64,000 nt of DNA from Bradyrhizobium sp. SRL28 (GCF_018596315.1 NZ_JAHEAG010000020.1:1-64000); one strand, 5' to 3'. Positions 34,570-43,526 are shown, numbered from the stretch's first letter. Translations and numbers: made by a program. Notes: generated from the letters alone by a model not told the origin.

Positions 34570-34664
34570 CCGCCATCCCGAATGGCCTGACAAGCCAGGC
34601 GTGGATTATCATCCGCCGAAGTAGCCGACGCCCACGGCCTGAAAGTGACGATCGAGAGCTTCGC

Positions 34665-35369
34665 ATGAAACCGCATGTTATCTGCCTCATGGCCTCCAGC
34701 GTCGACGGTCGGATACTTCCCAGCCGCTGGCGTCCGAAGGGAGCAGCCGGAAATCTCTTCGAGCGCGTGCACGATGACCTTGCCGGCGACGCCTGGCTGA
34801 TAGGCCGCGTCACGGGTCAGGAGTTCGCCAAGGGTAAGCCCTACCCGGCATCGACGGGGGAGAGCTTTCCCCGCGAACACTGGTTCTCGCGACGCGACGC
34901 AAAGGCCTACGGAGTGGTGCTCGACGCCCACGGCAAGATCGGCTGGGGCCGTTCGGACATCGGCGGCGATCCAATTGTGGTCGTACTTTCCGAAACGGTA
35001 GCGGATGCGCACCTGGCGGGCCTGCGCAGCGAAGGCGTGTCCTACATCTTCGGCGGAAAGTCGGAGCTCGACCTCAACCTCACGCTGGACATCCTCAATC
35101 GCGAACTCGGCGTGAAGCGCCTGCTGCTGGAGGGGGGCGGCGGGACCAACGGCGCCTTTCTGCGCGCGGGGCTTGTCGACGAACTCGACCTGATCCTCTG
35201 TCCGGCCCTGGACGGTGCGAAGGGGGCCCCGAGCGTCTTTGATTCCACGGAGACCGAGGCCGACCAGCGCGCGCCCGTCACAGCGATGACGCTGGAGAGC
35301 AGCCGGACCCTGGAAGGCGGTGCGATGCTGCTGCGGTACCGGATCCAGAACGAGGGTCGGCAGGGGTAG
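34665..35369 (+). CDS. Dihydrofolate reductase / RibD C-terminal domain family protein
   Basis: 234 residues with the RibD_C fold: MASSVDGRILPSRWRP, the GDAWLIGRVTGQEF segment, LLLEGGGGTNGAFLRAGLVD and ELDLILCPALDG. In riboflavin synthesis this domain reduces a pyrimidine with NADPH. Stand-alone copies are mostly uncharacterised NAD(P)H reductases. No other rib gene is nearby, so a riboflavin role is doubtful. The open frame begins earlier within the SDR gene, but the ATG at 34665 gives the family N-terminus. It converges on the LysR gene. Confidence 0.87.
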   Translation: MKPHVICLMASSVDGRILPSRWRPKGAAGNLFERVHDDLAGDAWLIGRVTGQEFAKGKPYPASTGESFPREHWFSRRDAKAYGVVLDAHGKIGWGRSDIGGDPIVVVLSETVADAHLAGLRSEGVSYIFGGKSELDLNLTLDILNRELGVKRLLLEGGGGTNGAFLRAGLVDELDLILCPALDGAKGAPSVFDSTETEADQRAPVTAMTLESSRTLEGGAMLLRYRIQNEGRQG

Positions 35370-35413
35370 CTCCCGCATGGATCGACCGTAGACAGCAGCA
35401 CACATCTCGTCTG

Positions 35414-36307
35414 TCAGCGCCGGTAGCGAAGCGCATCCACCACAAGTGCAAACGCTGCCGAAGCTTGGCGGCGGCTCGGATAGAAAAGGTGGTAACCTGA
35501 ATATGGCTGGCACCAGTCCGCGAGCACGCGCTTGAGACGACCTTTGTCGATATGTGTTTGCACCATGCCTTCGGGAACGTAGGCCAGGCCGCATCCGGAC
35601 AGCGCGGCGTTCAGCAGTTGCGTCGCGGCGTTGAAGGTCAACTGGCCATCGACGCGCACGCGCAATTCGCGGTTACCTTTCTCGAATTCCCAAGCATACA
35701 CGTTGCCGTGCATCGGCAGGCGCAAATTGATGCAGTTGTGCCCCGTCAGGTCCTGCGGCTTCTTCGGTTCCGGCCGGGTCTTGAAGTAGGAGGGCGCGCC
35801 CACCACGGCCATCCGCATATCGGGGCCTATGCGGACCGCGATCATGTCCTTCGCTACCTGCTCACCGCTTCGCACGCCCGCGTCATAGCGCTCCGTGACG
35901 ATGTCGGTCAGGCCGTAGTCGGTAATGATCTCGATCTTGATGTCCGGATAGTCGCGGAGCAGCTTGCCAAGTTTCGGCATGAGGATGGCGTTCGTCGCAT
36001 ATTCGGTCGCCGTGATGCGAACGGTGCCGGCGGGCTTTTCGCGAAGTTCGCGCAAGGCCGCCAGTTCCGTCTCGATTTCCTCGAAACGCGGTCCGACGGT
36101 CCGCATCAGGCGCTCGCCCGCTTCTGTGGGCGAGACGCTGCGCGTGGTGCGGGTCAGGAGCCGAACGCCGAGACGCGCTTCGAGCTGGCGGATGGTCTGA
36201 CTCAGTGCCGATTGCGAGACGCCCAGCTTCGCTGCCGCCTTCGTGAAACTTCGTTCCCGCCCGACGGCGATGAGGGCGGCCAGGTCATCCAGGTGTCCGA
36301 GCTGCAT
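35414..36307 (-). CDS. LysR-family regulator, divergent from the cupin gene
   Basis: 297 residues. The helix-turn-helix (FTKAAAKLGVSQSALSQTIRQL, about 21-42) and RLLTRTTRSVSPTEAG are typical, followed by the periplasmic-binding-like effector domain (GTVRITATEYATNAILMPKL … GLAYVPEGMV). The C-terminal WCQPYSGYHLFYPSRRQASA is characteristic of the subgroup that often sits next to oxidoreductase or cupin genes. It is divergent from the mandelonitrile-lyase-like gene with about 170 bases between the starts, so autoregulation plus control of that gene is likely. Confidence 0.9.
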   Translation of the reverse strand: MQLGHLDDLAALIAVGRERSFTKAAAKLGVSQSALSQTIRQLEARLGVRLLTRTTRSVSPTEAGERLMRTVGPRFEEIETELAALRELREKPAGTVRITATEYATNAILMPKLGKLLRDYPDIKIEIITDYGLTDIVTERYDAGVRSGEQVAKDMIAVRIGPDMRMAVVGAPSYFKTRPEPKKPQDLTGHNCINLRLPMHGNVYAWEFEKGNRELRVRVDGQLTFNAATQLLNAALSGCGLAYVPEGMVQTHIDKGRLKRVLADWCQPYSGYHLFYPSRRQASAAFALVVDALRYRR

Positions 36308-36477
36308 TTATTGCACCAGCTTATAGGTCTTTGCGGATTATACCGGCTAGTCGCGACGGGGCCATGCGCTAAATAGTCGGTGATGTCAGCGTCCAATGCG
36401 CGGAACAGCGCGTGGACCGCAGCCAACGGCGTTCCGCCGTGGCCCTTTATGCGTACAGCAACCGTCCGGGAGACCTC

Positions 36478-36987
36478 ATGTTCACACGCAGACGCGTGCT
36501 TGCCGTCACGGGTGGCGCCGCGCTCGCAGCAGCCGGACCGGCCGCTGCGGATACGGCGCGCGTCGCGATACAACGAGGGAATGGGACAATGGAGATCAAA
36601 CGAAACGGTTCGCAGTCGTCCCGGGCGGGATCGAGCGAATACTTCTCCGGCGTGGTCCGCATCGACCCGCTGTTCCAGGCGCCCGATCCCGGACGTGTCG
36701 GCGGTGGCAGCGTCACATTCGAGCCGGGCGCCCGCACCGCCTGGCATACGCATCCGCTGGGCCAGACATTGATCATCACGTCGGGCCTCGGCTGGGTGCA
36801 GCGCGAGGGCGGGCCGATCGAGGAAGTTCGGCCCGGCGATGTGGTCTGGTTTCCGCCCGGCCTGAAGCACTGGCACGGCTCAACGCCGACGACCGCGATG
36901 ACGCACATCGCTATTCAGGAATCGTTGAACGGCAAGAACGTTGATTGGATGGAAAAGGTCGGCGACGAACAATACCGGCGAACTTAA
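36478..36987 (+). CDS. Tat-exported cupin resembling (R)-mandelonitrile lyase
   Basis: 169 residues. The leader MFTRRRVLAVTGGAALAAAG has a twin-arginine motif and cleavage near AAA/D. The cupin part (GVVRIDPLFQAPDPGRVGGG, TAWHTHPLGQTLIITSG, GDVVWFPPGLKHWHG) closely resembles the manganese-dependent (R)-hydroxynitrile lyases of Granulicella type, with the HxH, Gln and later His metal ligands present. These can split or form cyanohydrins, but the natural role is unclear. ATG at 36478 is preceded by GGGAGA. It probably opens a run with the two following exported proteins, under the divergent LysR. Confidence 0.87.
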   Translation: MFTRRRVLAVTGGAALAAAGPAAADTARVAIQRGNGTMEIKRNGSQSSRAGSSEYFSGVVRIDPLFQAPDPGRVGGGSVTFEPGARTAWHTHPLGQTLIITSGLGWVQREGGPIEEVRPGDVVWFPPGLKHWHGSTPTTAMTHIAIQESLNGKNVDWMEKVGDEQYRRT

Positions 36988-37006
36988 ATCCGGCCGAGAT
37001 GCCCCA

Positions 37007-37492
37007 ATGACTGGATCGACGCTCGTTACGCTAATCCTCGGAACGCTGCTGAGCAGCATCGTTTCGAGTGTTCACGCTGAAGGAGGCGGCCCGTCGGCTC
37101 GCGCGACGTCGCAGCAAGCATCCGCTCAACAGACAGGTCCGATGAAAATAAGCATAAAAATCCAGGACAAGGTCATCACGGCCACTCTGGTGGACAACGC
37201 GACATCCAGGGATTTTGTATCGCTGCTGCCAATAAGTTTGACTTTGGAAGACTACGCAGCAACCGAAAAGATCAGCAACCTGCCGAGAAGATTGTCGACT
37301 GAAGGCGCGCCTGCTGGCAGCGATCCTTCCATCGGAGACATTTCCTATTATTCGCCTTGGGGCAACCTAGCCATATTTTACAGAGATTTTCGTTACTCGA
37401 GCGGTCTCGTCAAACTGGGAAAGATCGATTCCGGCATCGAAGCACTGAACGTAACCGGATCCGCGAAAGTGACGATCGAGCTTGTCCAGTAG
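37007..37492 (+). CDS. Exported cyclophilin-like fold protein
   Basis: 161 residues. A signal peptide (MTGSTLVTLILGTLLSSIVS, cleaved after VHA) precedes a domain starting MKISIKIQDKVITATLVDNA and containing PISLTLEDYAATEKISNLPR and GDISYYSPWGNLAIFYRDF, the pattern of the cyclophilin-like (Cyclophil_like2) family. These have the fold but usually not the catalytic residues of peptidyl-prolyl isomerases, and their role is unknown. The ATG at 37007 lies 19 bases after the cupin stop. Confidence 0.8.
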   Translation: MTGSTLVTLILGTLLSSIVSSVHAEGGGPSARATSQQASAQQTGPMKISIKIQDKVITATLVDNATSRDFVSLLPISLTLEDYAATEKISNLPRRLSTEGAPAGSDPSIGDISYYSPWGNLAIFYRDFRYSSGLVKLGKIDSGIEALNVTGSAKVTIELVQ

Positions 37493-37566
37493 AAGCATCC
37501 AGGATGATGACTGCACAAGATCGCTGAGGCCGACAGGGTCCGCCATCTGGCCGTTAGGAAACCAAC

Positions 37567-37959
37567 ATGAACGCTAGGCAGCTTCTGATACTCGGCGCCT
37601 CGATGCTGGCGTCATCACTGTCCGGGCCCACCGTTGCCGAGGAAAGGCAAGGACAATACGTGCAGATGGCGGAAATCGAGATCGATCCTGCGCAACTGGA
37701 AGACTACAAAGCTGCGGTTAAAGAGCAAATTGAAACTGCAATTCGCGTCGAGCCGGGCGTTTTGGTCTTATACGCCGTTTCTGAAAAGGATAACCCCGCC
37801 CATATCAGGGTTTTTGAAGTGTACCGGGATATGGATGCCTACAAGGCGCATCTGGAAGCGGCTCATTTCAAGAAATACAAGGCCGCTACAGAGAAAATGG
37901 TCAAATCGCTCAAGCTTGTTCAGGCGACGCCGATCATACTTGGGGCGCAGGCGAAGTGA
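37567..37959 (+). CDS. Exported ABM-type putative quinol monooxygenase
   Basis: 130 residues: signal peptide MNARQLLILGASMLASSLSG, cleaved after VA/EE, and one ABM domain (YVQMAEIEIDPAQLEDYKAA, VEPGVLVLYAVSEKDNPAHI, FEVYRDMDAYKAHLEAAHFK). It is like the YgiN quinol monooxygenase group but with export signal. AGGAAACCAAC precedes the start. The third of three same-strand exported small proteins (cupin, cyclophilin-like, ABM). Substrate unknown. Confidence 0.82.
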   Translation: MNARQLLILGASMLASSLSGPTVAEERQGQYVQMAEIEIDPAQLEDYKAAVKEQIETAIRVEPGVLVLYAVSEKDNPAHIRVFEVYRDMDAYKAHLEAAHFKKYKAATEKMVKSLKLVQATPIILGAQAK

Positions 37960-38039
37960 GAGAGCGCTACGTCTCGAACGCCGTCGCATGACTTGACAAC
38001 GAGGTAAAACGAAGGGCGCCCCGTCTTGGCTACAGGCGA

Positions 38040-38177
38040 GAGGTAACCCAAGCCAGGGCCGAGAGCTATCTTGATGCGGCGCTTCAGGTCGCGCGGGAGC
38101 AAGGGTCAAAGATACTCGAGTTACGTGCCGCAACATGCCTTGCGGGGCTCTGGATCCATCTGGACAGGAGAAGGTGA
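38040..38177 (+). pseudogene. Remnant of a TPR-like C-terminus of a cyclase/ATPase-type protein
   Basis: A frame of about 45 codons without a start reads EVTQARAESYLDAALQVARE and QGSKILELRAATCLAGLW and stops at TGA 38175-38177. This resembles the helical repeat end (…RALEIARxQGAKxWELRAATSLARLW) of large adenylate cyclase/AAA proteins. After the stop another frame continues in a similar style (GDRQARQKL), so a frameshift is likely. Nothing of the rest of the gene is present. The surrounding 37960-38509 interval otherwise holds no gene. Confidence 0.5.
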
Positions 38178-38509
38178 TCGACAGGCTCGGCAGAAGCTGA
38201 ACGCTCATTGCCGTTGAGTTGATGTCGTGATCATTGGATCTGTTGCAGCGCATTCACTGCAGCCAAGACACCGGAAGTGACCGGCGTACAGTCAGAATGG
38301 TGCGCATGACCCAAACCCGTCCTGTCGCGCGGCAGACATTTCGAACGTCCTCCGAAATTCGTCTAATTGGCGAGTAAGCACGCTCCGGAAGGTCGTGCTG
38401 GCTGAAGGCACCTCATCCGCGGTAGGATTGCTCGCCGGCGGCGCCCCGTTGGCTCGCCTGCACACTGTTAGAGGGAGGTAGACACTCAACGCTAGAGAGG
38501 AGGTCGACA

Positions 38510-39625
38510 ATGAAAATCAGTTTGCTTACGAGGACGGCACTGGTCGCGGCAGTCACTGCCACATTGGCGCTCGCCGGCACGGCCCATGCCCAGCAGGCTC
38601 GAACACTCAAGGTCCAATCGGCAGTGCCCCCGTCCTCCACGGCGCAGGATGCCTTGAAGTTCTTCGCTGACCGGGTGGACAAGTTGACAGCGGGCCAGCT
38701 CAAGATCGAGGCGCTGCCGGGCGGTGCAATCGTCCCGCCGTTCGAGATTCTCGACGCAGCGCACAAGAAGGTTATCGATGGCGCCTGGGGCATCTCCTAC
38801 TGGTGGTTCGGCAAGAACAAGGCTGCGACCCTGTTCGCCAACACGCCTGCCGGTATTGCCGGCATGGATCCTGTCGACTTCATCGGCTGGGTATACGAGG
38901 GCGGGGGCCTCGATCTGTGGAACGAGTTCTACCAGAAGGAGCTCAAGCTCAACCTGGTCGCGTTCCCCAGCATGCCGCCGAGCCCGCAGGCGCTCGGCTG
39001 GTTCAAGCGTCCGATCAAGGACCTCAACGACTTCCGCGGCATGAAGTGCCGACAGACGGGCATCGTTGCCGAACTCTATTCCAAGATGGGTATGGCCGTC
39101 GTCAACATGCCGGGCGGTGAGATCCTGCCGGCGGCTGAGCGCGGTACCATCGACTGTGCTGAGTGGGTCGGCGGCATCGAGGATCAGCGGCTCGGGCTGC
39201 ACACCGTGTGGAAGTTCCACTACACGCCCGGCATGCACGAGAGCGCATCCGTGGCCGAGATGGCCTTCAACAAGGACGTTTGGGACAGCCTGCCGGACCA
39301 GAACAGGGAGGCCATCAAGTCGGCGCTTTCGGAAACGTTTCTCCGCTGGTGGGCGAGTTATCAGCGGCAGAACGCGGACGCGATTGCCGAATTCGCGGAG
39401 AAGCACAGCGTGAAGCTGCTGACCACGCCGGTCGAGATCAACCAGGCCTTCCTCAAGACCTGGGATGAATTCGCTGCCGCCGAGTCGGCCAAGAATCCGT
39501 TCTTCAAGAAGGTCTACGACTCTCAGAGGGCCTATGCCGCCAAGGTGGTGCCGGCCAAGCGCTTCATGTTCCCGCCCTACGCTTTTCAGGCGGACTACTA
39601 CTGGCCGCCAAAGGAAGGCAAGTAG
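38510..39625 (+). CDS. TRAP transporter substrate-binding protein (DctP type)
   Basis: 371 residues. A signal peptide (MKISLLTRTALVAAVTATLA, cleaved after AHA) and a DctP-fold domain. ALPGGAIVPPFEILDAAHKK, WVYEGGGLDLWNEFYQKELK, GMKCRQTGIVAELYSKMGMA and GGEILPAAERGTIDCAEWVG are typical of the TakP/FcbT1 subgroup that binds 2-oxo acids or aromatic acids. AGGAGGTCGAC precedes the start. The membrane subunits are encoded on the opposite strand, converging on this gene. Confidence 0.9.
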   Translation: MKISLLTRTALVAAVTATLALAGTAHAQQARTLKVQSAVPPSSTAQDALKFFADRVDKLTAGQLKIEALPGGAIVPPFEILDAAHKKVIDGAWGISYWWFGKNKAATLFANTPAGIAGMDPVDFIGWVYEGGGLDLWNEFYQKELKLNLVAFPSMPPSPQALGWFKRPIKDLNDFRGMKCRQTGIVAELYSKMGMAVVNMPGGEILPAAERGTIDCAEWVGGIEDQRLGLHTVWKFHYTPGMHESASVAEMAFNKDVWDSLPDQNREAIKSALSETFLRWWASYQRQNADAIAEFAEKHSVKLLTTPVEINQAFLKTWDEFAAAESAKNPFFKKVYDSQRAYAAKVVPAKRFMFPPYAFQADYYWPPKEGK

Positions 39626-39650
39626 CAGCAGGGGGAGTACTACCAAATCG

Positions 39651-39676
39651 AGGGGCGGCGGCAGCGCCGCCCTTCT
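39651..39676 (+). terminator. Terminator-like hairpin after the TRAP binding-protein gene
   Basis: GGGCGGCG (39653-39660), loop GCAG, CGCCGCCC (39665-39672), followed by only TTCT. A stable hairpin 27 bases after the dctP-type stop. The short T-run makes it a weak candidate for Rho-independent termination. Confidence 0.5.
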
Positions 39677-39727
39677 AAGGCGTGATGACTTTTCTTCGAA
39701 TCGTCATCCCGCCTTCCCTTTTTGTTT

Positions 39728-39776
39728 GCGCATGATCTTTTCGGAAAACCGCTACACACTTTTCCGGATCATGCGC
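39728..39776. repeat. Palindromic dispersed repeat (GCGCATGATC family)
   Basis: Arm GCGCATGATC with TTTTCGGAAAA (39728-39748) and complementary TTTTCCGGATCATGCGC (39760-39776). I know this sequence as a very common intergenic repeat in Rhizobiales. It fills the gap between the convergent TRAP genes and ends four bases before the stop codon of the large permease. Confidence 0.8.
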
Positions 39777-39779
39777 TAG

Positions 39780-41315
39780 CTATCTCACCGCATGCGGCAG
39801 CCACAGAGCGATTTGCGGCCACACCAGCAGCAGGATGAGGACGAAGACCTGGATCACCATGTAGTCGGCCATGCCCTTGTAGATCGTGGAGAGACTCCAG
39901 TTCGGCACGACGTTGCGCAGATAGTAGGCCGACATGGCCACGGGCGGACTGAGATAAGCGGTCTGCATGTTGACGGCGGTGAGCGTGCCGAACCAGATCA
40001 GCAGGTCGAGCTTGCCGAGGCCCAACTGGAGCTTTTCCACCACCGGCAGGGCGATCGGCAGGAACACCAGGATGATCACGGGCCATTCGAACGGCCATCC
40101 GAGCACGAAGAAGATCGCCATGATGAGAGCGAGCTTCCACCAGTCGCCCAGCGGAACGGCGAGCAGGTAGTTGGTGATCAGACTGGCCGAGCCGAGCTTG
40201 GTGAAGACGGCGCCGAACACGGTTGAGGCCACTGCCAGGAACAGCACCATAGCGGAGGTCACCATCGTGCCGATGCCCGCATTCGTGAGCGACTGAACGC
40301 TGAGCCGGCGATACACGAGTGCCAGGATGGCGGCGCCGAAGGCTCCGCAGGAGGCGGCCTCGGTCGGCGTCGCCAGGCCGCCGACAATGGTGCCAAGCGT
40401 AAAGCCGATCAGCGCGCTCAGCGGTGCGATCCCCAGCACGACAGCTCGGAAATAGGCGTTGCGGACGTAGGCCCACGCCGCCAGCAGCGCCGGCACCAGC
40501 GCCGCAACCGACACGCTGATCCCGCCGATCGTCACCGCGAGAGACGGGGCGCGGGTAACGCCGAGCAGCAGATAGATGAGCAGATAGACAATCGCCACGA
40601 GGCAGAGAAGCGCCAGGATCAGTACCGGCATTCCTACCCTCTCGGTGGTCATCTCCTTGTAGGCGGCTTCGCGCTCCTCCATCGTCATGGCCGGACCGAG
40701 CTTGGGATTGAGGAAGCTTCGGGTCAGCGTGTAGGCGATGTAGCAGCCGGCGAGCAGAAAGCCGGGGCCGAACGCCGCCGAATAGAGCAGGTTGACGGGA
40801 ACGCCCATGACCGGGCCCATCACCACCAGCATGACGCTGGGTGGAATGAGAATTCCGAGCGTGCCGCCGGCAGCGATGGCGCCCGAGGAGAGCCGGGCGT
40901 CGTAGCCGGTCTTGATCATCATCGGCGCGGCCATGATGCCGAGCACCGTGACGGCCGCGCCGACGATGCCGGTCGCCATGGCGAAGATGGTCGCCGTCAG
41001 GATCACCGCCAGATAGAGCGAGCCGCGCACCGGCGCCAGCAGGCTGCGCATGGCCCCGAACAGGCGTTCCATAAGTCCGGCCTGTTCGGTCATGTAGCCC
41101 ATGAAGATGAACAGCGGCACGGCCGGAAAGATCTCGTCCTTCATCGTGCCCCAGATCTGCAGGTAGCTCAGGTTGAAGGTCTGCTCCCAGCCCAATCCCA
41201 AACCGCCGAAGATGATGGCGAGAAACAGCAGCGTGAAGGAGATCGGGAATCCGATGAAGATGACGGCGACCATGCAGACGAGCATGATGAGGCCCAGGAG
41301 CTCGGAATAGCTCAT
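39780..41315 (-). CDS. TRAP transporter large permease (DctM type)
   Basis: A 511-residue inner-membrane protein with 12 or more helices. FIGFPISFTLLFLAIIFGGL, PLFIFMGYMTEQAGLMERLF, ATGIVGAAVTVLGIMAAPMM and AAGGTLGILIPPSVMLVV are DctM motifs. A longer hydrophilic insertion in the middle (NPKLGPAMTMEEREAAYKEM) marks the large FcbT3-like subgroup. The ATG at 41315 follows the small permease stop by two bases. The preferred substrate is inferred from the binding protein: 2-oxo, aromatic or similar organic acids. Confidence 0.92.
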   Translation of the reverse strand: MSYSELLGLIMLVCMVAVIFIGFPISFTLLFLAIIFGGLGLGWEQTFNLSYLQIWGTMKDEIFPAVPLFIFMGYMTEQAGLMERLFGAMRSLLAPVRGSLYLAVILTATIFAMATGIVGAAVTVLGIMAAPMMIKTGYDARLSSGAIAAGGTLGILIPPSVMLVVMGPVMGVPVNLLYSAAFGPGFLLAGCYIAYTLTRSFLNPKLGPAMTMEEREAAYKEMTTERVGMPVLILALLCLVAIVYLLIYLLLGVTRAPSLAVTIGGISVSVAALVPALLAAWAYVRNAYFRAVVLGIAPLSALIGFTLGTIVGGLATPTEAASCGAFGAAILALVYRRLSVQSLTNAGIGTMVTSAMVLFLAVASTVFGAVFTKLGSASLITNYLLAVPLGDWWKLALIMAIFFVLGWPFEWPVIILVFLPIALPVVEKLQLGLGKLDLLIWFGTLTAVNMQTAYLSPPVAMSAYYLRNVVPNWSLSTIYKGMADYMVIQVFVLILLLVWPQIALWLPHAVR

Positions 41316-41317
41316 GT

Positions 41318-41905
41318 TCAGACCTCGATCCTCTCGTGCCTGGTCAGGAACTCGCCGGTGCGCCACGCCCACAGGCTCTTCATGAGCTCCGAGATGCCCT
41401 GCAGGGACAGCATGAAGGCGGTGAGCGGGATAACCCCGCGCAGCGGCCACAATATCGGCGTCCAGGCTCCGGAGCTTGAGCGCTCGTCGATCGAGATCGA
41501 GTAAAGGAAATCATCGATCGAGATGTAGAACAGCACGGCCATCGTCGGCAGGAAGAACAGGATGAAGGCAAGGCTGTCGATCATGCCTTTGGTCCGGTCC
41601 GAGAACCCGTCCCACAGCATGTCGGTGCGCACGTGAGCGCCCTTGAGAAGCGCCAGCGCCGATCCCAGCATGAAGAGCGCCGCATACGACATGGTCGTTA
41701 CGTCGAGCGCCCAGACGGTAGGGCTTCTGAAGAAGTAGCGGGCGAAAACCTCGAAAACGTTGGCGAACACCAGGGGAATGATGAAGAGCACGAAGAGGTG
41801 GCCGGTCCACTCCGTGAACTTGTCGATGGTGCGGATAACGGCCAAATAGCCCCGGGGTGGCGTCGGCCTTGGCGACGACGAGACACTGGTCATTACAGTG
41901 GCCAT
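41318..41905 (-). CDS. TRAP transporter small permease (DctQ type)
   Basis: About 195 residues with four membrane helices. FVLFIIPLVFANVFEVFARY, WALDVTTMSYAALFMLGSAL, GAHVRTDMLWDGFSDRTKGM and WPLRGVIPLTAFMLSLQGIS fit DctQ, which pairs with DctM and docks the binding protein. The start is uncertain: MATVMTSVSS at 41905 or the ATG 12 bases further in; the longer frame to 41962 lacks support. First gene of the reverse-strand dctQM pair. Confidence 0.9.
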   Translation of the reverse strand: MATVMTSVSSSPRPTPPRGYLAVIRTIDKFTEWTGHLFVLFIIPLVFANVFEVFARYFFRSPTVWALDVTTMSYAALFMLGSALALLKGAHVRTDMLWDGFSDRTKGMIDSLAFILFFLPTMAVLFYISIDDFLYSISIDERSSSGAWTPILWPLRGVIPLTAFMLSLQGISELMKSLWAWRTGEFLTRHERIEV

Positions 41906-42089
41906 CAGTTGACCCCCAGACGCAGCCCGATCGTGAACCCCGTGAAAAACTGGCCGCACCATCCAGTGCGACCGCTCAGTCGCCGTCGAGCGCCGTCCGA
42001 TGGAATGTTACTTTAGCGGCGATCTCGGCGCCAGCGGCTGGATAGCCGTCGCAGTCGCCCCTAATCCGCTTTTTAAAGCGAGATCACCC

Positions 42090-43517
42090 TTATCCGTTCT
42101 TCACCATCACGTGGCGCACTACGGTGTAGTCCTCCAACGCGTAGGCACTGAGATCCTTGCCGTAGCCGGACTGCTTCAGCCCACCGTGCGGCATCTCGCT
42201 GACCAGCATGAAATGGCAGTTCACCCAGGTGCAGCCATATTGCAGGCGGGAAGCGGTGGCGAGGCCCTTCGACACATCCTTGGTCCACACCGAGGACGCC
42301 AGTCCGTAGTCGCTGTCATTGGCCCAGTTCACGGCGTCCTCGACATCGGAGAAGCGCGTCACCGAGACCACGGGGCCGAACACCTCGCGCCGGACGATCT
42401 CGTCGGACTGCAACGCGCCCGCTACTACCGTCGGCTCGTAGAAGAAGCCCTTGCCGGCGGAGACCTTGCCGCCCGCGGCGATCTCGACGTGGTTCAATTC
42501 GTTAGCCCGCTCGACGAAGGAGGCGACGCGGGCGCGCTGGCGGGCTGAGATCAGCGGACCGATGTCGTTCTCGTCGTCGTCCGGCTGATTGAACTTAAGG
42601 TCTGAAGCGGCCGAAGCAAGGTCCGCCACCAGCCTCTCGTAGACTTTGTCGCCGGCATAGATGCGGCAGGCGGCGGTGCAGTCTTGGCCGGCATTGTAAT
42701 AGCCGAAGACCTTCACACCCTCGACTACGCCTGCGATGTCGGCATCGTCGAACACGATCACCGGCGCCTTGCCGCCAAGTTCCAGATGGGTGCGCTTCAC
42801 CGTCTTGGCGGCAGCGGTAAGCACCTTCTTGCCGGTGGCGATGTCGCCGGTGAGGGAGATCATCGCGACCTTGGGGTGGTTGATCAGCGTGCTGCCGACA
42901 CTTTCGCCCCTTCCGACAACGACGTTCACCACGCCCTCCGGGAAGATGTCGGCGATCAGCTGCGCCAGCTTCAGCATGGTCAGGGGCGTCTGCTCGGACG
43001 GCTTGATGACGACGGTATTGCCGCCGGCCAGCGCCGGGGCGAGCTTCCACGCCGCCATCATCAGCGGATAGTTCCACGGTGCGATGGAAGCGACGACGCC
43101 GACCGGATCGCGGCGGATCATCGAGGTGTGGCCGGCCATGTATTCGCCCGCCACCATGCCATGCTGGGTGCGCACCGCGCCGGCGAAGAAGCGGAAGCAG
43201 TCGACGATGCCGGGGATCTCGTCGCGCAGCACGGCGTGGCGCGGCTTGCCGCAGTTCAGCGCTTCCAGCGTGGCGAAGCTTTCCGCCTCCTGTCCGATGC
43301 GATCAGCAAGCTTGAGCAAGAGGTAGGAGCGCTCCATCGGCGTGGTGCGCGACCAGGTCTTGAACGCCGTCTCGGCGGCGTTTACTGCGGCGTCGATCTG
43401 GTCCGGCGAGGCCTCCGGGAGTTCGAGCAGCGTTTCCTCGGTCTTCGGGTTCAGCACCGTCTCAGGCGTCTCGGTGCCGGTCTCGAATTTCGAACCGATG
43501 AGCATCTGTGTATCCAT
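42090..43517 (-). CDS. Gamma-aminobutyraldehyde dehydrogenase (PatD/Prr-like)
   Basis: A 475-residue NAD-dependent aldehyde dehydrogenase. IAPWNYPLMMAAWKLAPALA, the catalytic Glu in LELGGKAPVIVFDDAD and the catalytic Cys in GQDCTAAC are clear, as is EVFGPVVSVTRF. The N-terminus (MLIGSKFETGT) and C-terminus (SEMPHGGLKQSGYGKDLSAY) match the group that oxidises 4-aminobutyraldehyde (1-pyrroline) to GABA in putrescine breakdown. It is the last gene behind the polyamine-type ABC transporter, in the same order as ydcSTUV-patD in E. coli, which supports the assignment. Confidence 0.9.
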   Translation of the reverse strand: MDTQMLIGSKFETGTETPETVLNPKTEETLLELPEASPDQIDAAVNAAETAFKTWSRTTPMERSYLLLKLADRIGQEAESFATLEALNCGKPRHAVLRDEIPGIVDCFRFFAGAVRTQHGMVAGEYMAGHTSMIRRDPVGVVASIAPWNYPLMMAAWKLAPALAGGNTVVIKPSEQTPLTMLKLAQLIADIFPEGVVNVVVGRGESVGSTLINHPKVAMISLTGDIATGKKVLTAAAKTVKRTHLELGGKAPVIVFDDADIAGVVEGVKVFGYYNAGQDCTAACRIYAGDKVYERLVADLASAASDLKFNQPDDDENDIGPLISARQRARVASFVERANELNHVEIAAGGKVSAGKGFFYEPTVVAGALQSDEIVRREVFGPVVSVTRFSDVEDAVNWANDSDYGLASSVWTKDVSKGLATASRLQYGCTWVNCHFMLVSEMPHGGLKQSGYGKDLSAYALEDYTVVRHVMVKNG

Positions 43518-43526
43518 GAGAGCCTC

